The notes under the pieces are model-generated. The model did no database searches, was not told where the DNA came from, and worked only from the letters and a program-made list of their open reading frames with translations. From Shewanella piezotolerans WP3 (GTDB taxonomy: Bacteria; Pseudomonadota; Gammaproteobacteria; Enterobacterales; Shewanellaceae), in the NCBI RefSeq assembly GCF_000014885.1, contig NC_011566.1, positions 4,524,501-4,588,500 on the forward strand: a stretch of DNA of 64,000 bases, written 5' to 3'. The translations under genes and the position numbers were made by a program. This document shows, piece after piece, positions 34,454 through 45,300 of this stretch; position 1 is the stretch's first letter; each line of letters starts with the position of its first letter.

Positions 34454-36466
34454 ATGAAAATACTTGTTAAGCTTTTATACGCACTGCTGGTAATAACTTC
34501 AGCGCTACTCACCCAAACTGCTGTTGCTAAAGAGAGCAACAGTATTGTGTTTGGTGTTCACTCAAAAACAGCTCCACTTGAATGGCGTAATAACGGTGTC
34601 GATCAAGGCTTTAACTTGGAGCTACTGGATCGGATCGGTCAACTCACCGGTAACCGTATTGCAGTTAGACGTAAGACCTTCCAACAGTTGCTGACAGATG
34701 TTCATAATCCTGACTCCCTGATTGATGTGATCGCGGTTGTCAGCCCAGTAACAATCGATCGCGACCTTAGCCAGTCCGATCCGATCTACGCCACCCACGC
34801 GAAAGCTTATACCCTGCAAGGTAAATCTTTTATCGAAGGCTGGGACGATCTAAAAGGTAAACGAGTCGCTATTAAAAAAGGGGCCTTTGTCGATGTGTAT
34901 ATCTCTGGCAAACAACAAGACTTTAAGAGAGTTGATGTTGACCTTTACGAGACAGGGTTTCAGCTATTAATAAAGGGGCAAGTCGATGTTGTGATCGCAG
35001 AAAATTTTGTAGCCAGACGACTAATGCCATTATACCCCTCTATCAGAAGTTCTAGTGACCCACTGATATATGGCGCGTTTAACTTTGTTAGTAATCGCAA
35101 AAATGCAGCCTTAATGGCACACATTAATGATGCACTGCGTCAACTGAAACTATCGGGTGAATATGACCGTCTAGTGAATAAGTGGTTTGGTACAGGGCGT
35201 GAAAAAGTCGACCTTAACTCCGCGCAACAGCGTATGTTGTCACTGGCAATTTTTGTCAGCTTGATCTCTGCTGTTGGCATGCTGCTCACAGGGTATGTCA
35301 GTCTCAGCTTACGTAAACGCAGCAAAGCACTAAAATTAGAGTTAACTCAACGGAAAAAAGCGGAAGCGGCAATATCCAACTTATCGAAACAGTTTCAATC
35401 AGTTCTCGACGGTATCCCTCATGGAGTCACCTTATTTAATCGACAAGGTGAATGCCTGTGGAGTAATGATAATAATCAACTACTCAAAAATCCTGAGTTC
35501 CACTACATCGATGGTCAACCATTCAAGCTATTGCCAAGCTTACTTGAAGCCTTAGACAGCAACCGTTCCACCATCGCTGATATGGTTATTAAAAACCAGC
35601 ATTGGCAGTTACAATTGCATCCCATTGGCGACGACCAAGCTGTTATTTTGCTGGAAGAGACCACAGAGCAGCAACTACTGCGTCAAGCTAATGACGAGGC
35701 CAGTCGCTTGGCTTCTTTAGGAGAACTTTCAGCAGGTATCGCTCATGAAATCAACAACCCCACTGGCATAATCATCCACTCTATAGCGTTTATAAATGAT
35801 GCCCTAGCTGATCTTTCTATCGCTGCTGATAGCTACCAGAAACAGAACCCATTTTGGAATATTGCAGGACTAGAGCCTACATCGGCATTAACTGAACTCA
35901 ATCTGAGTAGCCAATCGATTGTTGAAGGGGCCGATCGTATTAGCCGTATCGTTAACGACTTAAAACGCTATGCCTTACCGACCATTGCTGATGAATACCA
36001 AGCAATATCACTTAATGAAGTGGTACAGGTCTCTTTGCGCTTAACAGCGAATCAGATAAAAACCTTAAACGTAGTCACTGACTTATCCAGTCCGAGTCCC
36101 ATTATTAAAGGCGATGCACAGCAATTAAATCAAGTGCTAATCAACTTAATTCAAAACGCCTGCCACGCCATCGTGCTCGATGCTGACACTTATGATAATG
36201 ACCAGCATATTGTGCTCGAAACCCACATTGAGCAAGAATTTGCTTACTTGACGATTACCGATAAAGGGCAAGGTATGGACAGGGCAACTTTACAACGGAT
36301 CACAGAGCCATTTTTCACAACAAGACGCTCAAGCGGCGGCACAGGGCTTGGGCTGTCGGTTTGTAGCCGCATCATTAAAGAGCATAAAGCTGACATGCAG
36401 ATAAAATCGCATATTGGCAAAGGTACCGTTATTACCCTTCGCTTCCCATTGGAGACTCAAACGTGA
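34454..36466 (+). CDS. Membrane sensor histidine kinase with periplasmic solute-binding domain
   Basis: The 670-residue protein has a signal peptide (1-25). A periplasmic SBP_bac_3-like domain follows (about 30-245, with FVDVYISGKQ and NKWFGTGRE at its end), then one membrane helix (about 262-286). Next come a PAS-like domain (about 310-405), a dimerisation domain with the phospho-accepting H431 in SAGIAHEINNPTG, and an ATPase domain with N-, G1- (DKGQGM) and G2-boxes (GGTGLGLSV). It should sense a small molecule in the periplasm and phosphorylate the regulator encoded next, whose start overlaps its end. The place next to fccA suggests C4-dicarboxylates or a redox signal, but this is an inference. 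Confidence 0.9.
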   Translation: MKILVKLLYALLVITSALLTQTAVAKESNSIVFGVHSKTAPLEWRNNGVDQGFNLELLDRIGQLTGNRIAVRRKTFQQLLTDVHNPDSLIDVIAVVSPVTIDRDLSQSDPIYATHAKAYTLQGKSFIEGWDDLKGKRVAIKKGAFVDVYISGKQQDFKRVDVDLYETGFQLLIKGQVDVVIAENFVARRLMPLYPSIRSSSDPLIYGAFNFVSNRKNAALMAHINDALRQLKLSGEYDRLVNKWFGTGREKVDLNSAQQRMLSLAIFVSLISAVGMLLTGYVSLSLRKRSKALKLELTQRKKAEAAISNLSKQFQSVLDGIPHGVTLFNRQGECLWSNDNNQLLKNPEFHYIDGQPFKLLPSLLEALDSNRSTIADMVIKNQHWQLQLHPIGDDQAVILLEETTEQQLLRQANDEASRLASLGELSAGIAHEINNPTGIIIHSIAFINDALADLSIAADSYQKQNPFWNIAGLEPTSALTELNLSSQSIVEGADRISRIVNDLKRYALPTIADEYQAISLNEVVQVSLRLTANQIKTLNVVTDLSSPSPIIKGDAQQLNQVLINLIQNACHAIVLDADTYDNDQHIVLETHIEQEFAYLTITDKGQGMDRATLQRITEPFFTTRRSSGGTGLGLSVCSRIIKEHKADMQIKSHIGKGTVITLRFPLETQT

Positions 36467-37842
36467 AACTAGCCAGAAACATTCTACTTGTCGATGATGA
36501 GGCCTCTTGGTTACGTACCCTTGCAATAACGCTCAACCGATTAGTGCCCGAAGCAAAAATTGATACCTGTGTCGATAGCAGGCAGGTGATGAACCGCCTT
36601 GAAGTCGGTGATTACGCGCTAGTGTTACTGGATTTAACTATGCCGTTCCACTCAGGTGAAGAGCTGCTGAATATGATCCGCAATGCCCACCCCAATACTC
36701 GGGTCATCATAGTCACCGGTGTCAATGAGGTTGATACTGCAGTGCGTTGCATTAAGCATGGTGCTTATGACTACTTTATCAAAACCGATAATGTTGACGA
36801 TCTTGCCCGCACAGTGCGCCGCGCATTAGAAGTCGTGGGGCTGGAACGTAATTATTTGAGAATTAAAGAGAGCTTTCTCAGTAAAACCTTAACCCAACCC
36901 GAAGCATTCAATAACATTCTTACCTGTGAACCCGCGCTACTCGATCAGTTTCGCTATTTTGAAGCGGTTGCACCTAGTCCAGAGCCAATCCTGATCCAAG
37001 GTGAGAGTGGCACTGGCAAAGATGAGTTTGCTAAATCAGCACACCAATTGTGCTGCCCAGAAGCTCCCTTTATCAACGTCAATCTAGCAGGAATAAGCGC
37101 GAGCGCATTTGAATTACAGCTGTTTGGCCAAATCAAGACCTTAGATAATGGTCAAGTCAGCGCTCAAGCAGGCGTGTTGCATCAAGTGCAATCCGGCTTA
37201 CTTTATCTCAATGAGATTGGTGATTTACCGATAGAAGCTCAGGCAAAGCTGGTGGATGTGATTGAGCATAAACAGTATTACCCTATTGGCAGCGACAAAG
37301 CCTACCCAGTGTTGTGTAAAATAATCATTTCAACGCAGCACGATCTACTCGCTTTAAGCAAAGCTGGTAAGTTTCGTAATGATCTTCTCTACCGCCTACG
37401 CTCTCACACCATTAAACTGCCTCCACTTAGACAACGTAGGCTTGATCTATTCATGTTGATCAATCATTTCATCACCTTAGCAGCTGATGAAATGAACCTG
37501 CCAAGACCTAACCAACCCAGTACCCTTGCCGCGCAACTCGCAGACTATGAGTTTCCTGGCAATTTGCATGAATTAAAAGGGATGGTATTTGATGCTGTAA
37601 GCAGGAGTGATGGTATACAACTCAATATCAGCCCTTTTATGGAGGCCATCAACCTCAGCAAGGTAACTGCAGAGCATTGTGATCAGTTAGTCTTTCCAAA
37701 AGAACTGCCGACATTGGCACAGATGGGAGATGCATTGATTAATGAGGCTATGAGTCGCACCGCCAATAGCCAGACGGCTGCAGCACGAATGCTTGGTATT
37801 AGCCAAAGCGCATTAAGTCGTCGGCTAAAACAAGAAAAATAA
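36463..37842 (+). CDS. NtrC-type response regulator with degenerate AAA+ domain
   Basis: The 459-residue protein has a receiver domain with phospho-site D57 (VLLDLTMP), an AAA+ domain (about 150-385) and a Fis-type helix-turn-helix at the end (TAAARMLGISQSALSRRL). Walker A is kept (GESGTGKDEF, from 180). The GAFTGA loop that touches sigma-54 is absent: the segment after LFG reads QIKTLDNGQVSAQAG. The Walker B aspartate is also replaced, giving LYLNEIGDL (N250, E251). It probably cannot open sigma-54 promoters and may act as an ordinary repressor or activator. ATGA overlap with the kinase gene shows coupling. Confidence 0.9.
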   Translation: MKLARNILLVDDEASWLRTLAITLNRLVPEAKIDTCVDSRQVMNRLEVGDYALVLLDLTMPFHSGEELLNMIRNAHPNTRVIIVTGVNEVDTAVRCIKHGAYDYFIKTDNVDDLARTVRRALEVVGLERNYLRIKESFLSKTLTQPEAFNNILTCEPALLDQFRYFEAVAPSPEPILIQGESGTGKDEFAKSAHQLCCPEAPFINVNLAGISASAFELQLFGQIKTLDNGQVSAQAGVLHQVQSGLLYLNEIGDLPIEAQAKLVDVIEHKQYYPIGSDKAYPVLCKIIISTQHDLLALSKAGKFRNDLLYRLRSHTIKLPPLRQRRLDLFMLINHFITLAADEMNLPRPNQPSTLAAQLADYEFPGNLHELKGMVFDAVSRSDGIQLNISPFMEAINLSKVTAEHCDQLVFPKELPTLAQMGDALINEAMSRTANSQTAAARMLGISQSALSRRLKQEK

Positions 37843-37859
37843 CATTTGAGAATACATAC

Positions 37860-37890
37860 AAAAAACTCGCCAATTTAGGCGAGTTTTTGG
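37860..37890. terminator. Bidirectional terminator
   Basis: AAAAAACTCGCC and GGCGAGTTTTT form a strong stem with A- and T-tracts, between the convergent response regulator and symporter genes. Confidence 0.93.
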
Positions 37891-37908
37891 CAATAACCAG
37901 TTCTCAAT

Positions 37909-39174
37909 TTAGCTTGAGGTAACACTGTTTGATGCAGTTTCCAGCTTAGCTTCTGCACGCTTCTCTGTTTCATCAACAATAGTAAGTACTGCAGCGTCAC
38001 CCACTACATTACATGATGTCAGTACCATATCGATTAAACGGTCAAGCGCGGCAACAATAGCGAATGCTTCTACTGGTAGACCCATCTGATGAATAAGTAC
38101 ACCAATCATCACCATACCGCCACCTGGAACACCGCCAGCACCAACAGACAGTAAGAAGATGCTAAACAATAGTGCAGGTAACTGATCCATACCAATTGGT
38201 GCGCCAAACGCATTAGCCACAAAGAAGATAGCAATGGTGATGTAAATTGATACGCCGCCCATGTTCATCGTTGCGCCCAGCGGTACGCCAAAACCTGCCA
38301 CGGCACGATTAACACCAAGCTTCTCAGTTAAGGTACGCATTGTCACTGGAATAGTGGCGTTTGAGCTCGCTGTTGAAAGTGAAAATAGGATCTGTTCACG
38401 AGTTTTAGCGCGGAATTCTTTGGCCGACACTGGAGTAAACATGCTTACAGCAAATGGGTAAACTACAAATATCCATAACAGCAGTAAACTTAAAATCACC
38501 ACAAGGTATTCTAATACGCTACCAAATATCTCAGCTTCAAGGGTTGCTCCCAGCTTTAGCATCAATGCAAACACACCAATAGGTGCTAACTGCATAACCA
38601 CGCTAATGAGCTTCATCATGATTTTGTTAGCAACCTGAAAGCCGCTCACAGCACTTTTAGCTGTTTCACCAAGTGACTTAATCACGCCACCGAGCAAAAG
38701 TGCCATAAAGATCACTTGTAGCATATTGCCAGATGTAAAGGCTGCGACAGGGTTACTAGGCACGATACCAACAATCAGCTGTACTAAGTTTGGTAGCTCT
38801 GTGGCGACGATATCAACACCACCACCGCTCGACATATCAACACCTTTACCCGGTGCCAATAGCAAAGCGACAGCTAAAGCGGCAAAAATAGCCACTAAGG
38901 TATTAATGATGTAGAAGCCAAACGTTTTACCGCCTAAACGGCCAAAACTATTGAGGTCTTTTAGTTCGCAAACGCCACATACGATTGAAACGAATACTAA
39001 TGGTACAACTAACATCATGATCATATTAACGAACATGGTGCCAGCACCGGAAGCGATATCGACCACAGTGCCAGTGAAGAAACCGATATCTGCGAGGAAG
39101 TACTGAATGATCGAGCCGAGGATCAAACCTGAAAACAGACCGATAAAGATCCGAGTAGAAAGTGATTTAGTCAT
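37909..39174 (-). CDS. Dicarboxylate/amino acid:cation symporter (DAACS family)
   Basis: The 421-residue protein has the eight-helix, two-hairpin pattern of the DAACS/GltP family. MIMMLVVPLVFVSIVCGV lies in the early helices, the serine-rich hairpin loop SLSTASSNATIPVT in HP1, NMGG in helix 7 and GAGGVPGGGMVM in HP2. It takes up a dicarboxylic acid or acidic/neutral amino acid with H+ or Na+ across the inner membrane. Convergence with the two-component system, and fccA two genes away, make a C4-dicarboxylate possible, but the substrate cannot be read from the sequence. Confidence 0.9.
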   Translation of the reverse strand: MTKSLSTRIFIGLFSGLILGSIIQYFLADIGFFTGTVVDIASGAGTMFVNMIMMLVVPLVFVSIVCGVCELKDLNSFGRLGGKTFGFYIINTLVAIFAALAVALLLAPGKGVDMSSGGGVDIVATELPNLVQLIVGIVPSNPVAAFTSGNMLQVIFMALLLGGVIKSLGETAKSAVSGFQVANKIMMKLISVVMQLAPIGVFALMLKLGATLEAEIFGSVLEYLVVILSLLLLWIFVVYPFAVSMFTPVSAKEFRAKTREQILFSLSTASSNATIPVTMRTLTEKLGVNRAVAGFGVPLGATMNMGGVSIYITIAIFFVANAFGAPIGMDQLPALLFSIFLLSVGAGGVPGGGMVMIGVLIHQMGLPVEAFAIVAALDRLIDMVLTSCNVVGDAAVLTIVDETEKRAEAKLETASNSVTSS

Positions 39175-39593
39175 TAACTTGCCTTATATTCGACATGTCT
39201 TATCGCATGTCTTCTATTGCCTTCAATCTTGATGGATATTTAATTTCCATCTATTAGTGGCAGGGATAGTGAAACATGCTAGCAAGAATTTCAATCAAAA
39301 CCATAAAATTAGTTTATGAAACAATCTTATAACACCCCGGCAGTAACAAGATAACCCTCTGTATCAACAGTAAATTCAACTGCAAAACTGAAAGCCAAAT
39401 TGAAGCAACTTTTACACAGGCAACACCAAGGCAACACAATAGAAACATACCAGCAAAAACAGAGCAGTGACAACACCTATTAAAAACGACCTAGGCAGCG
39501 CAATGCACTAGCGAAAGCAGGCCGAGCAGTCGGCATAACTAACCAACTTTATTGCGCAGTGTTATCTAAAGAAAAACTGCTGAGTTTTTATGC
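39175..39593. other. Intergenic region between symporter and SMC operon end
   Basis: This stretch of about 419 bases contains the symporter promoter. CATGTCTTATCGCATGTCTT (from 39195) is a short direct repeat. No terminator for the SMC operon or other feature is clear. Confidence 0.4.
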
Positions 39594-40448
39594 TTAACAA
39601 GCTCGAGGATGGATAATTAACCCTAGATTATGAGCCAATAGATGCTGCTGCTTAATGCTGACTTTATGCTCGATAATAAACTGCTGTAATGGCCGCCACT
39701 GTTCACTTTGATGTTGGATATATTTAAGTTGTTTATATTGTGCAGTGTAGTCTTCCGTGGAGCTTGCGGTAACGACTAGCGATGAAAGGGCTTCAATGCT
39801 TGGGGCGAGCAGCTGAGTGACTCTGGGCGTCGTGAGTGCGATTTGTACACCAGCTGGATCGACATCAACAAATGCTACAACAGTAACCTTCTCTGGTAGC
39901 AGCTCAAGCAAAACGCTAAGCCCTATACTCAATCCGTTATGCCCTCGATACACCACTAATACATTGTTGAGCGCTTCATCGACCGAAAACTGATACCAAT
40001 AATCAAAGGCATCGAGGTTTTCAACAATCACTAGGTGAGTAATCGTTGCAATCTGCGACTCAAGTAATTGAATGACGTTAGTAAGCGGTATTCTAAGTGA
40101 GCACTCAATAGGAATATTAGGGAAAAAAGGGCGAGATTTTATCAGTACAAACTGGTCATCAGGCGCAATGGCAGCAAGCTTTTCATAACGGCTATGTTTA
40201 GCAACATCAATACGATCACCATCAAAAGTATTCGTCAGCAGATCACTACCAAAGTAATCTACCGACATCTGCTTAAGTTGATGCTGTTGAGCAGCACTAA
40301 AATGCAGATATCGGCCAGACTCATCGACACTGCCCACCTCTAGCTCAGCGAATATCTTTTGCCAATTGCTGCTAAAGGCTACCTTAGCACTGCGCTTTCG
40401 CAGCACATTGGTAATGAGGTTTGCATGGACTTTAGTTAGGCGAGCCAC
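39594..40448 (-). CDS. JetD/MksG-like Toprim protein of SMC defence operon
   Basis: The 284-residue protein carries a Toprim fold. LVIVENLDAFDY gives the catalytic glutamate (E143), and VVAFVDVDPAGVQIA gives the DxD pair (D195, D197). VYRGHN lies between them, as the matching GG segment does in JetD proteins. This is the arrangement of JetD/MksG, the nuclease subunit of Wadjet-type condensins that cuts circular DNA. The N-terminal arm (about 130 residues) is shorter than usual for JetD. It is the last gene of the operon and overlaps the kleisin-like gene by 13 bases. The role in cleaving plasmid DNA is an inference from the family. Confidence 0.75.
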   Translation of the reverse strand: MARLTKVHANLITNVLRKRSAKVAFSSNWQKIFAELEVGSVDESGRYLHFSAAQQHQLKQMSVDYFGSDLLTNTFDGDRIDVAKHSRYEKLAAIAPDDQFVLIKSRPFFPNIPIECSLRIPLTNVIQLLESQIATITHLVIVENLDAFDYWYQFSVDEALNNVLVVYRGHNGLSIGLSVLLELLPEKVTVVAFVDVDPAGVQIALTTPRVTQLLAPSIEALSSLVVTASSTEDYTAQYKQLKYIQHQSEQWRPLQQFIIEHKVSIKQQHLLAHNLGLIIHPRAC

Positions 40449-41656
40449 AGCTCTACATCTCGGATAACAAAATTGCCAGTATAAACAGGGTCTGACTCCC
40501 CAATAGCTTCGAGCTCGAAATATTGTCTATGCTCTTCAGGCAAGCCCTCATAGCCGCAAATAACTTGATAGAGCCAGCTTTCACGATCCCAATCCAGCGC
40601 TTGTTCATCAAGGTACTCTAATGCCGATTGACTCTTGCCTGAATCAATCACCGCACAGAAATAGGCATCAACCGCCAACTTGAGAGGGTTATCAGGAATA
40701 TCGAAATCTTCGGTTTGGCTTAGCGATACTGATACATCATGCTCAGTGATAACATGCCCAGCATTAAGCCTATCGATACGCTTAATATTGGAGACGATTT
40801 CAAAAAGCTCAGGCTCATATAAAGTACTGTGAACATCTACCGCTGCTGGCGCGAGCAAAGCTTCGGCGCAATTAAACAATGCAGGCAGCTGTTTGTGACT
40901 GACATGATCCGCAGGATGATAATCAGGATGAAGATCGGTATAGAGCTGCCAGCCCTTTAGCAAACGAGTACGCCCGCGAATTTGACGGAAGCGGCCAAGC
41001 AACTCTAGCAAACGTCCCTGCACCACGCTCAACTCTTGAGTACAATCACTCAACGTATCCTGCAAAGAAGTGACTAAGAGCTTTCTTAGTTCACGAATAT
41101 CGCCCGCTATCTCACCAAGCTCGCTAAACTGGAACATCTCCAATCCATTGAGCAGTTCCGTTACCTGTTTTTGTGCCAATTCGTTCTCACGAATTTTAGC
41201 GTTGATGGTCCCCACATAACCAAACTCGTTGTTAATGCGGCTCCACAGTACCCGTATCGAGTAGCGTAGGCCATCAGCAAAGCTATAGACATGCTCACTT
41301 AAGTCAGCAAGATAAGCCTCAGAAGCAGCATAATCAACATTGTGACGAGCTTCTTTATAATGAGCAGCCAAGGTTTTAATGCTGGCTAGCGAACTGCCAA
41401 CATTCGAGTCTATTTGACGGTTACGCTCATCGCTTAATGCCTCCTCTAATAAGGCACGTACCGAACGCTTCAAGCGTAACTCTTGATCCGCTTCAGGCCG
41501 CCATAAGATATCACTTTTACGTAGCTTCTCTATTGCCGCCGCATTGGTTTCATCTTCTGACACTGAGCCCGATAGATACACATCCATCACTAATTCAGCA
41601 TGACGGCCAAGCTGCTTGAGCAGCTTAACGCCAGCTTGATGTAAGTTACTGCTCAT
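40436..41656 (-). CDS. Kleisin-like subunit of SMC defence operon (JetA/MksF-like)
   Basis: The 406-residue protein begins with a region like the winged helix of MukF/MksF (ELVMDVYLSGSV...EKLRKSDILWRPEADQELRLKRSVRALLEEAL, about 20-75). A long helical stretch follows (about 80-230), then an acidic C-terminal domain. This pattern, and its place between a KITE-like gene and a Toprim gene behind an SMC gene, support a kleisin role: bridging the two SMC heads. It starts one base after the previous stop codon. The sequence is not obviously similar to JetA in detail, so the name rests mainly on context. Confidence 0.65.
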   Translation of the reverse strand: MSSNLHQAGVKLLKQLGRHAELVMDVYLSGSVSEDETNAAAIEKLRKSDILWRPEADQELRLKRSVRALLEEALSDERNRQIDSNVGSSLASIKTLAAHYKEARHNVDYAASEAYLADLSEHVYSFADGLRYSIRVLWSRINNEFGYVGTINAKIRENELAQKQVTELLNGLEMFQFSELGEIAGDIRELRKLLVTSLQDTLSDCTQELSVVQGRLLELLGRFRQIRGRTRLLKGWQLYTDLHPDYHPADHVSHKQLPALFNCAEALLAPAAVDVHSTLYEPELFEIVSNIKRIDRLNAGHVITEHDVSVSLSQTEDFDIPDNPLKLAVDAYFCAVIDSGKSQSALEYLDEQALDWDRESWLYQVICGYEGLPEEHRQYFELEAIGESDPVYTGNFVIRDVELWLA

Positions 41657-41657
41657 A

Positions 41658-42311
41658 TTAGACCAAGTCCCTTTGGGTGGCAGTTTCAGCTTGCGCCTCT
41701 AAGCTCAAGCCTTCAGTCTCATCAATAAAGCGGATAACCTCATACAGGTAATCTAGCTTACCTGTGGCGATAAAGATCTGCTTTTCTGCGTTAGGCTTAG
41801 TTAAATATCCGAGCTCGACCAAACGCTTAAACACTAACTTTATCTGCGCATCAACATTGCTGCTGGTCGAGCCAAACAGACGATAGTGGCTGATTTTAGC
41901 CAATTGCTCACGAAAAGCTGGCGTATCTTCAATGCGGGTCTGTAACTCTGTCAGTCTAACTGCTGCACCTTCAGATAACGGCGCATCTTGACCACTGCCC
42001 TCTTGCACCAACACCAGCCACTCGACCAATGGAATAAGCGCATTACAGATATCTTTGAATTGCGACGAAATCACCTTGCGTTCGCTTTCGCCTAACTGCT
42101 GATAGCCACAAAAGAACACTTCACCTTCGCCCGCCGAACCAATAGTACGATTAATCTGGTTTAAATAGGCTTCAACACGCTCGCGGGTGTCTGGGTTTTT
42201 CAGCGCACGCCAGCCATCTTCATCGGTGGTTCGGCAAATAAACTGGCCTTTTAGTAAGCGTTCAATCAGCGCACTAGTGCCAACTAATGTGGTTTCTGTT
42301 GCTTGGCTCAT
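41658..42311 (-). CDS. KITE-like subunit of SMC defence operon (JetB/MksE-like)
   Basis: This 217-residue protein has the size and helical winged-helix layout of MukE/MksE/JetB (KITE) proteins: an N-terminal LIERLLKGQFICRTTDEDGW, a central helical part, and a C-terminal winged helix (KLVFKRLVELGYLTKPNAEKQIFIATGKL). KITE subunits bind the kleisin and shape DNA loading. Its ATG shares a base with the SMC gene's TAA (TAATG), so translation is coupled. The assignment is by size, fold pattern and context. Confidence 0.65.
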   Translation of the reverse strand: MSQATETTLVGTSALIERLLKGQFICRTTDEDGWRALKNPDTRERVEAYLNQINRTIGSAGEGEVFFCGYQQLGESERKVISSQFKDICNALIPLVEWLVLVQEGSGQDAPLSEGAAVRLTELQTRIEDTPAFREQLAKISHYRLFGSTSSNVDAQIKLVFKRLVELGYLTKPNAEKQIFIATGKLDYLYEVIRFIDETEGLSLEAQAETATQRDLV

Positions 42312-45300
42312 TACACCGCCTCCTGGGTACGTCGCTGACTAAGTTTTTCGGCTATTGGATTAATTTGTGGTTTAACCACCTGCAGTTTTTTGGTTTGCTT
42401 GTTAATAATATAACGATTAGCAAACAGGCTAAGCACCTCAGATTCTGGATTCGGGAATGCACCCAACACTGAGATATTATTGTTTTCACAAGCATCAAAA
42501 ATCTTTTTCACGTTACCGTGATGCAAGGTGCCGAGCTCATCGATAGGCCAATGAATGGTCACCTCCGCCCGGCCACGCAGTAGACGGGTAAATGCCAACA
42601 AGAACTTACATAAGATCAGATACGCCATACCATGGCTTGATGACTCATTAAGCTGTCTGTCGGTACGTATTATCAGGTCGCTATTGCCCTCTTTTAAGCG
42701 CAGTTCAATCTCCAGTAACTTAGCAATGCCGCCCGATAATGCTGCCCGACCGATAATATCTAATGCGCGGCGCATGCTGTTGGTGTAATCCTCACCCGGC
42801 AATTCACTGAAGCCATCGGCTTTCCATTGGCGATAGGCTTTTACAAAGGCTTCAAGTTCTGGCCAAAACTCTAGTTCGCTAATGCGTGAGCGGATTTTAA
42901 CCGCAGATTCCGATACCCCATCAAGGAACAACTCTTCACCCACCTCACGGGTAATACGGGCGCTTTGGGTGGCAATACGGCGGTCAATATCGGCCAGTAC
43001 ATCATAAAATGCAGTGAGATCAATACCGAATATTTGCCCCTGATCTCGTAGACCCTTCATTGCCTGTGGCACCATCACGTTCAGTAGCTGTTCCAACTGC
43101 GGCACTAATTTGCGGTAATCTAGAATACGAATGCCTTTATCATTGATAAAGCTCGACTCTTCGCGCGCACGCTCCCAGGTCTCTGACAGACTAGAACCTG
43201 ACTTACTGGCAATCACCGAGTCAAAGTGTTCAACATACTGCTTAACAGAGCCGAGTAATGAATCACGCTTTAACAGCTGGTCTTCACCTTGGCGCAGACG
43301 TTCGCTGAGTCCACCTTGAGCATCCTCATTATTAGCAGGCAGTTTAAGCTCGGTGAGTTTGCGCATAACACTGCGCAATTTAGTGAGGTTTTCCGATGCT
43401 TCTACTTGCACAGCATCAGAGCGCTTGCGTTCACCGTCAAGCTCACTACGCTTGGCTTTGACCTCATTAGATTTGGCTTTAAGCTGCTGCTCTAACGATA
43501 AGCTAGCTTGCTTAACAGTGCTAAGCTCAGTTTGTAGCTTAGGCTTACGCTTAAGCCAAGTATGTTGATACCAGTCGTCATAACGCAGCACTTCACTGCG
43601 GCGTTGTTCCGCTTTACTGATATTCGCTTCAAGGGTGCGGATCTCTGTTTTTAGCGCAACAATTTTGGCTTCATCGATACCACGAGATTTAAGCTCATTC
43701 TTGTACCACTGTTCACACGCCTTTTGTTCACTTTTGGCGTGATCTCGGCGGTGCTGTATATTCGCTTTAACCTGACCAAGTTGATTGTCTAATGCACCAA
43801 CAACCTCTTGCCAATAAGCGTTTTTCTCCATTCGCGCTTCTAACGCCTGCTCTTTTTGCTCTTCAAGCCACTCTTGCTGCTGTTGCTTTAATTGTTTCAG
43901 CTCGTTATCGAGCCTGGCAAGCTGCTTTTGCGAGGCAGACTTTCGCTCATTAAGTGCTTGGTTGATCTTCTCCTGCTCAGCGCGTTTATCATCAAACAGA
44001 CGGCGCAGATCATCGCGGCTATTTTTGTATGCTGTGCGGGCAAATGTTAGCTCTCTTGCCATCGCATCAAGCTCTGAATTAACGGCCACCAATTTAGCTT
44101 CTGCTTCAGTTTGTAACTCTTTCGCACTGGTTAACATCTCATCCGCGTTAGCATGCTTGATGCGCAGCTCCTGCTCAGATGCAGCGTACTCTGGTGAATC
44201 GATAGCTTTTAGATCAAGCGCTATGCCATATAAAGCTTCAAGGTTTTCACCGCTAATAGTCGGGTGCAAGTCACTGCGGTGTAGTAGATCTGAATTGATC
44301 ACCTTGCCTAAGGTGTTCTCCCAACCATTGGCCTCTTTACGCAAGAACTCTAGTAACGTGTGTGACTGTGGGAATAAGATATGGTGCAGCTCTTCAAGCT
44401 CGCTTTGGCGCTCAGTGACGCGTATGCCAGCCACCCGCAAACCTTCGTTAGCTTGATCACGTTTAGCCCGCAGTTTTCGCTCTTCACTTGTGAAGCGATC
44501 AACCTTAGCATTGCAGCTTTCTTGCTCCTCATCGGCGCGGGTAATTCGTTCATCAAATACTGCTAAGGCAAGCTTTTCCTCTTCCGAATAGGTCACGCTA
44601 TCAACGCGTACTTTTAGCTCTGCGGCAGACAGCTTTAATTGATAGGCCTGTTCACTAAATTTAGCCTGACCTTTATCGGTCGCGTCACGCCATTGCTCTT
44701 CTAATGCTGCTAATTCACTGCGGCCTTGTTCACGCTGTTTATCGCGAGACTCTCTTAAGCTGTCTTGCTCTTGATGCAAATTTTCCAGCTCTCGGTTAAG
44801 CCCTTCACCAATTTTACTGCGGCGTGCGTTGTAAGCCGCTTCAATATCTTGGTGCTTTTCAGTTTGTAACTTATGTCGCTCTGACAAGTTTTCTAAGCTA
44901 CCACGCCAGCTTGGTAGCTGCTCTAGATCCAATTTTGCTTGTTCAATCTCTGCATCTTGAAAAGAAGCATGTTGATCTTCAATAGAATCTAACTCTTGTT
45001 CACACTTGGCCACATCGCCTTTCGCGGCAGAAAGGTCAAGGTTGAGCTCGTCACGCTGCTCTTTCCACTCTTCATCTAGCTCTCTTAGCTTGGCGTTGAG
45101 CGCTTTAGATAGATCTTGGTGACGCTCTTGCCTTTCAACTTCATCACTTTCATCTTTGCTATAACCGCGGCGCAGGCTGGCGAGTCGCTGCTCTGTGCTT
45201 AGTAGCTGGTCAAACTCCTGCTCAAGCTTTTCAAACTCTGGACGGATAAGCTCAAAACCTTGAATAAGTTGGCTTTCTTTGATCCAAGACTCAACATGTT

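Noticed and set aside
43962..44456. Open frame of 164 codons on the plus strand inside the SMC gene
   Set aside because: It is a shadow of the high-quality coiled-coil reading frame on the other strand; composition is serine/leucine-rich with no domain or ribosome binding site.
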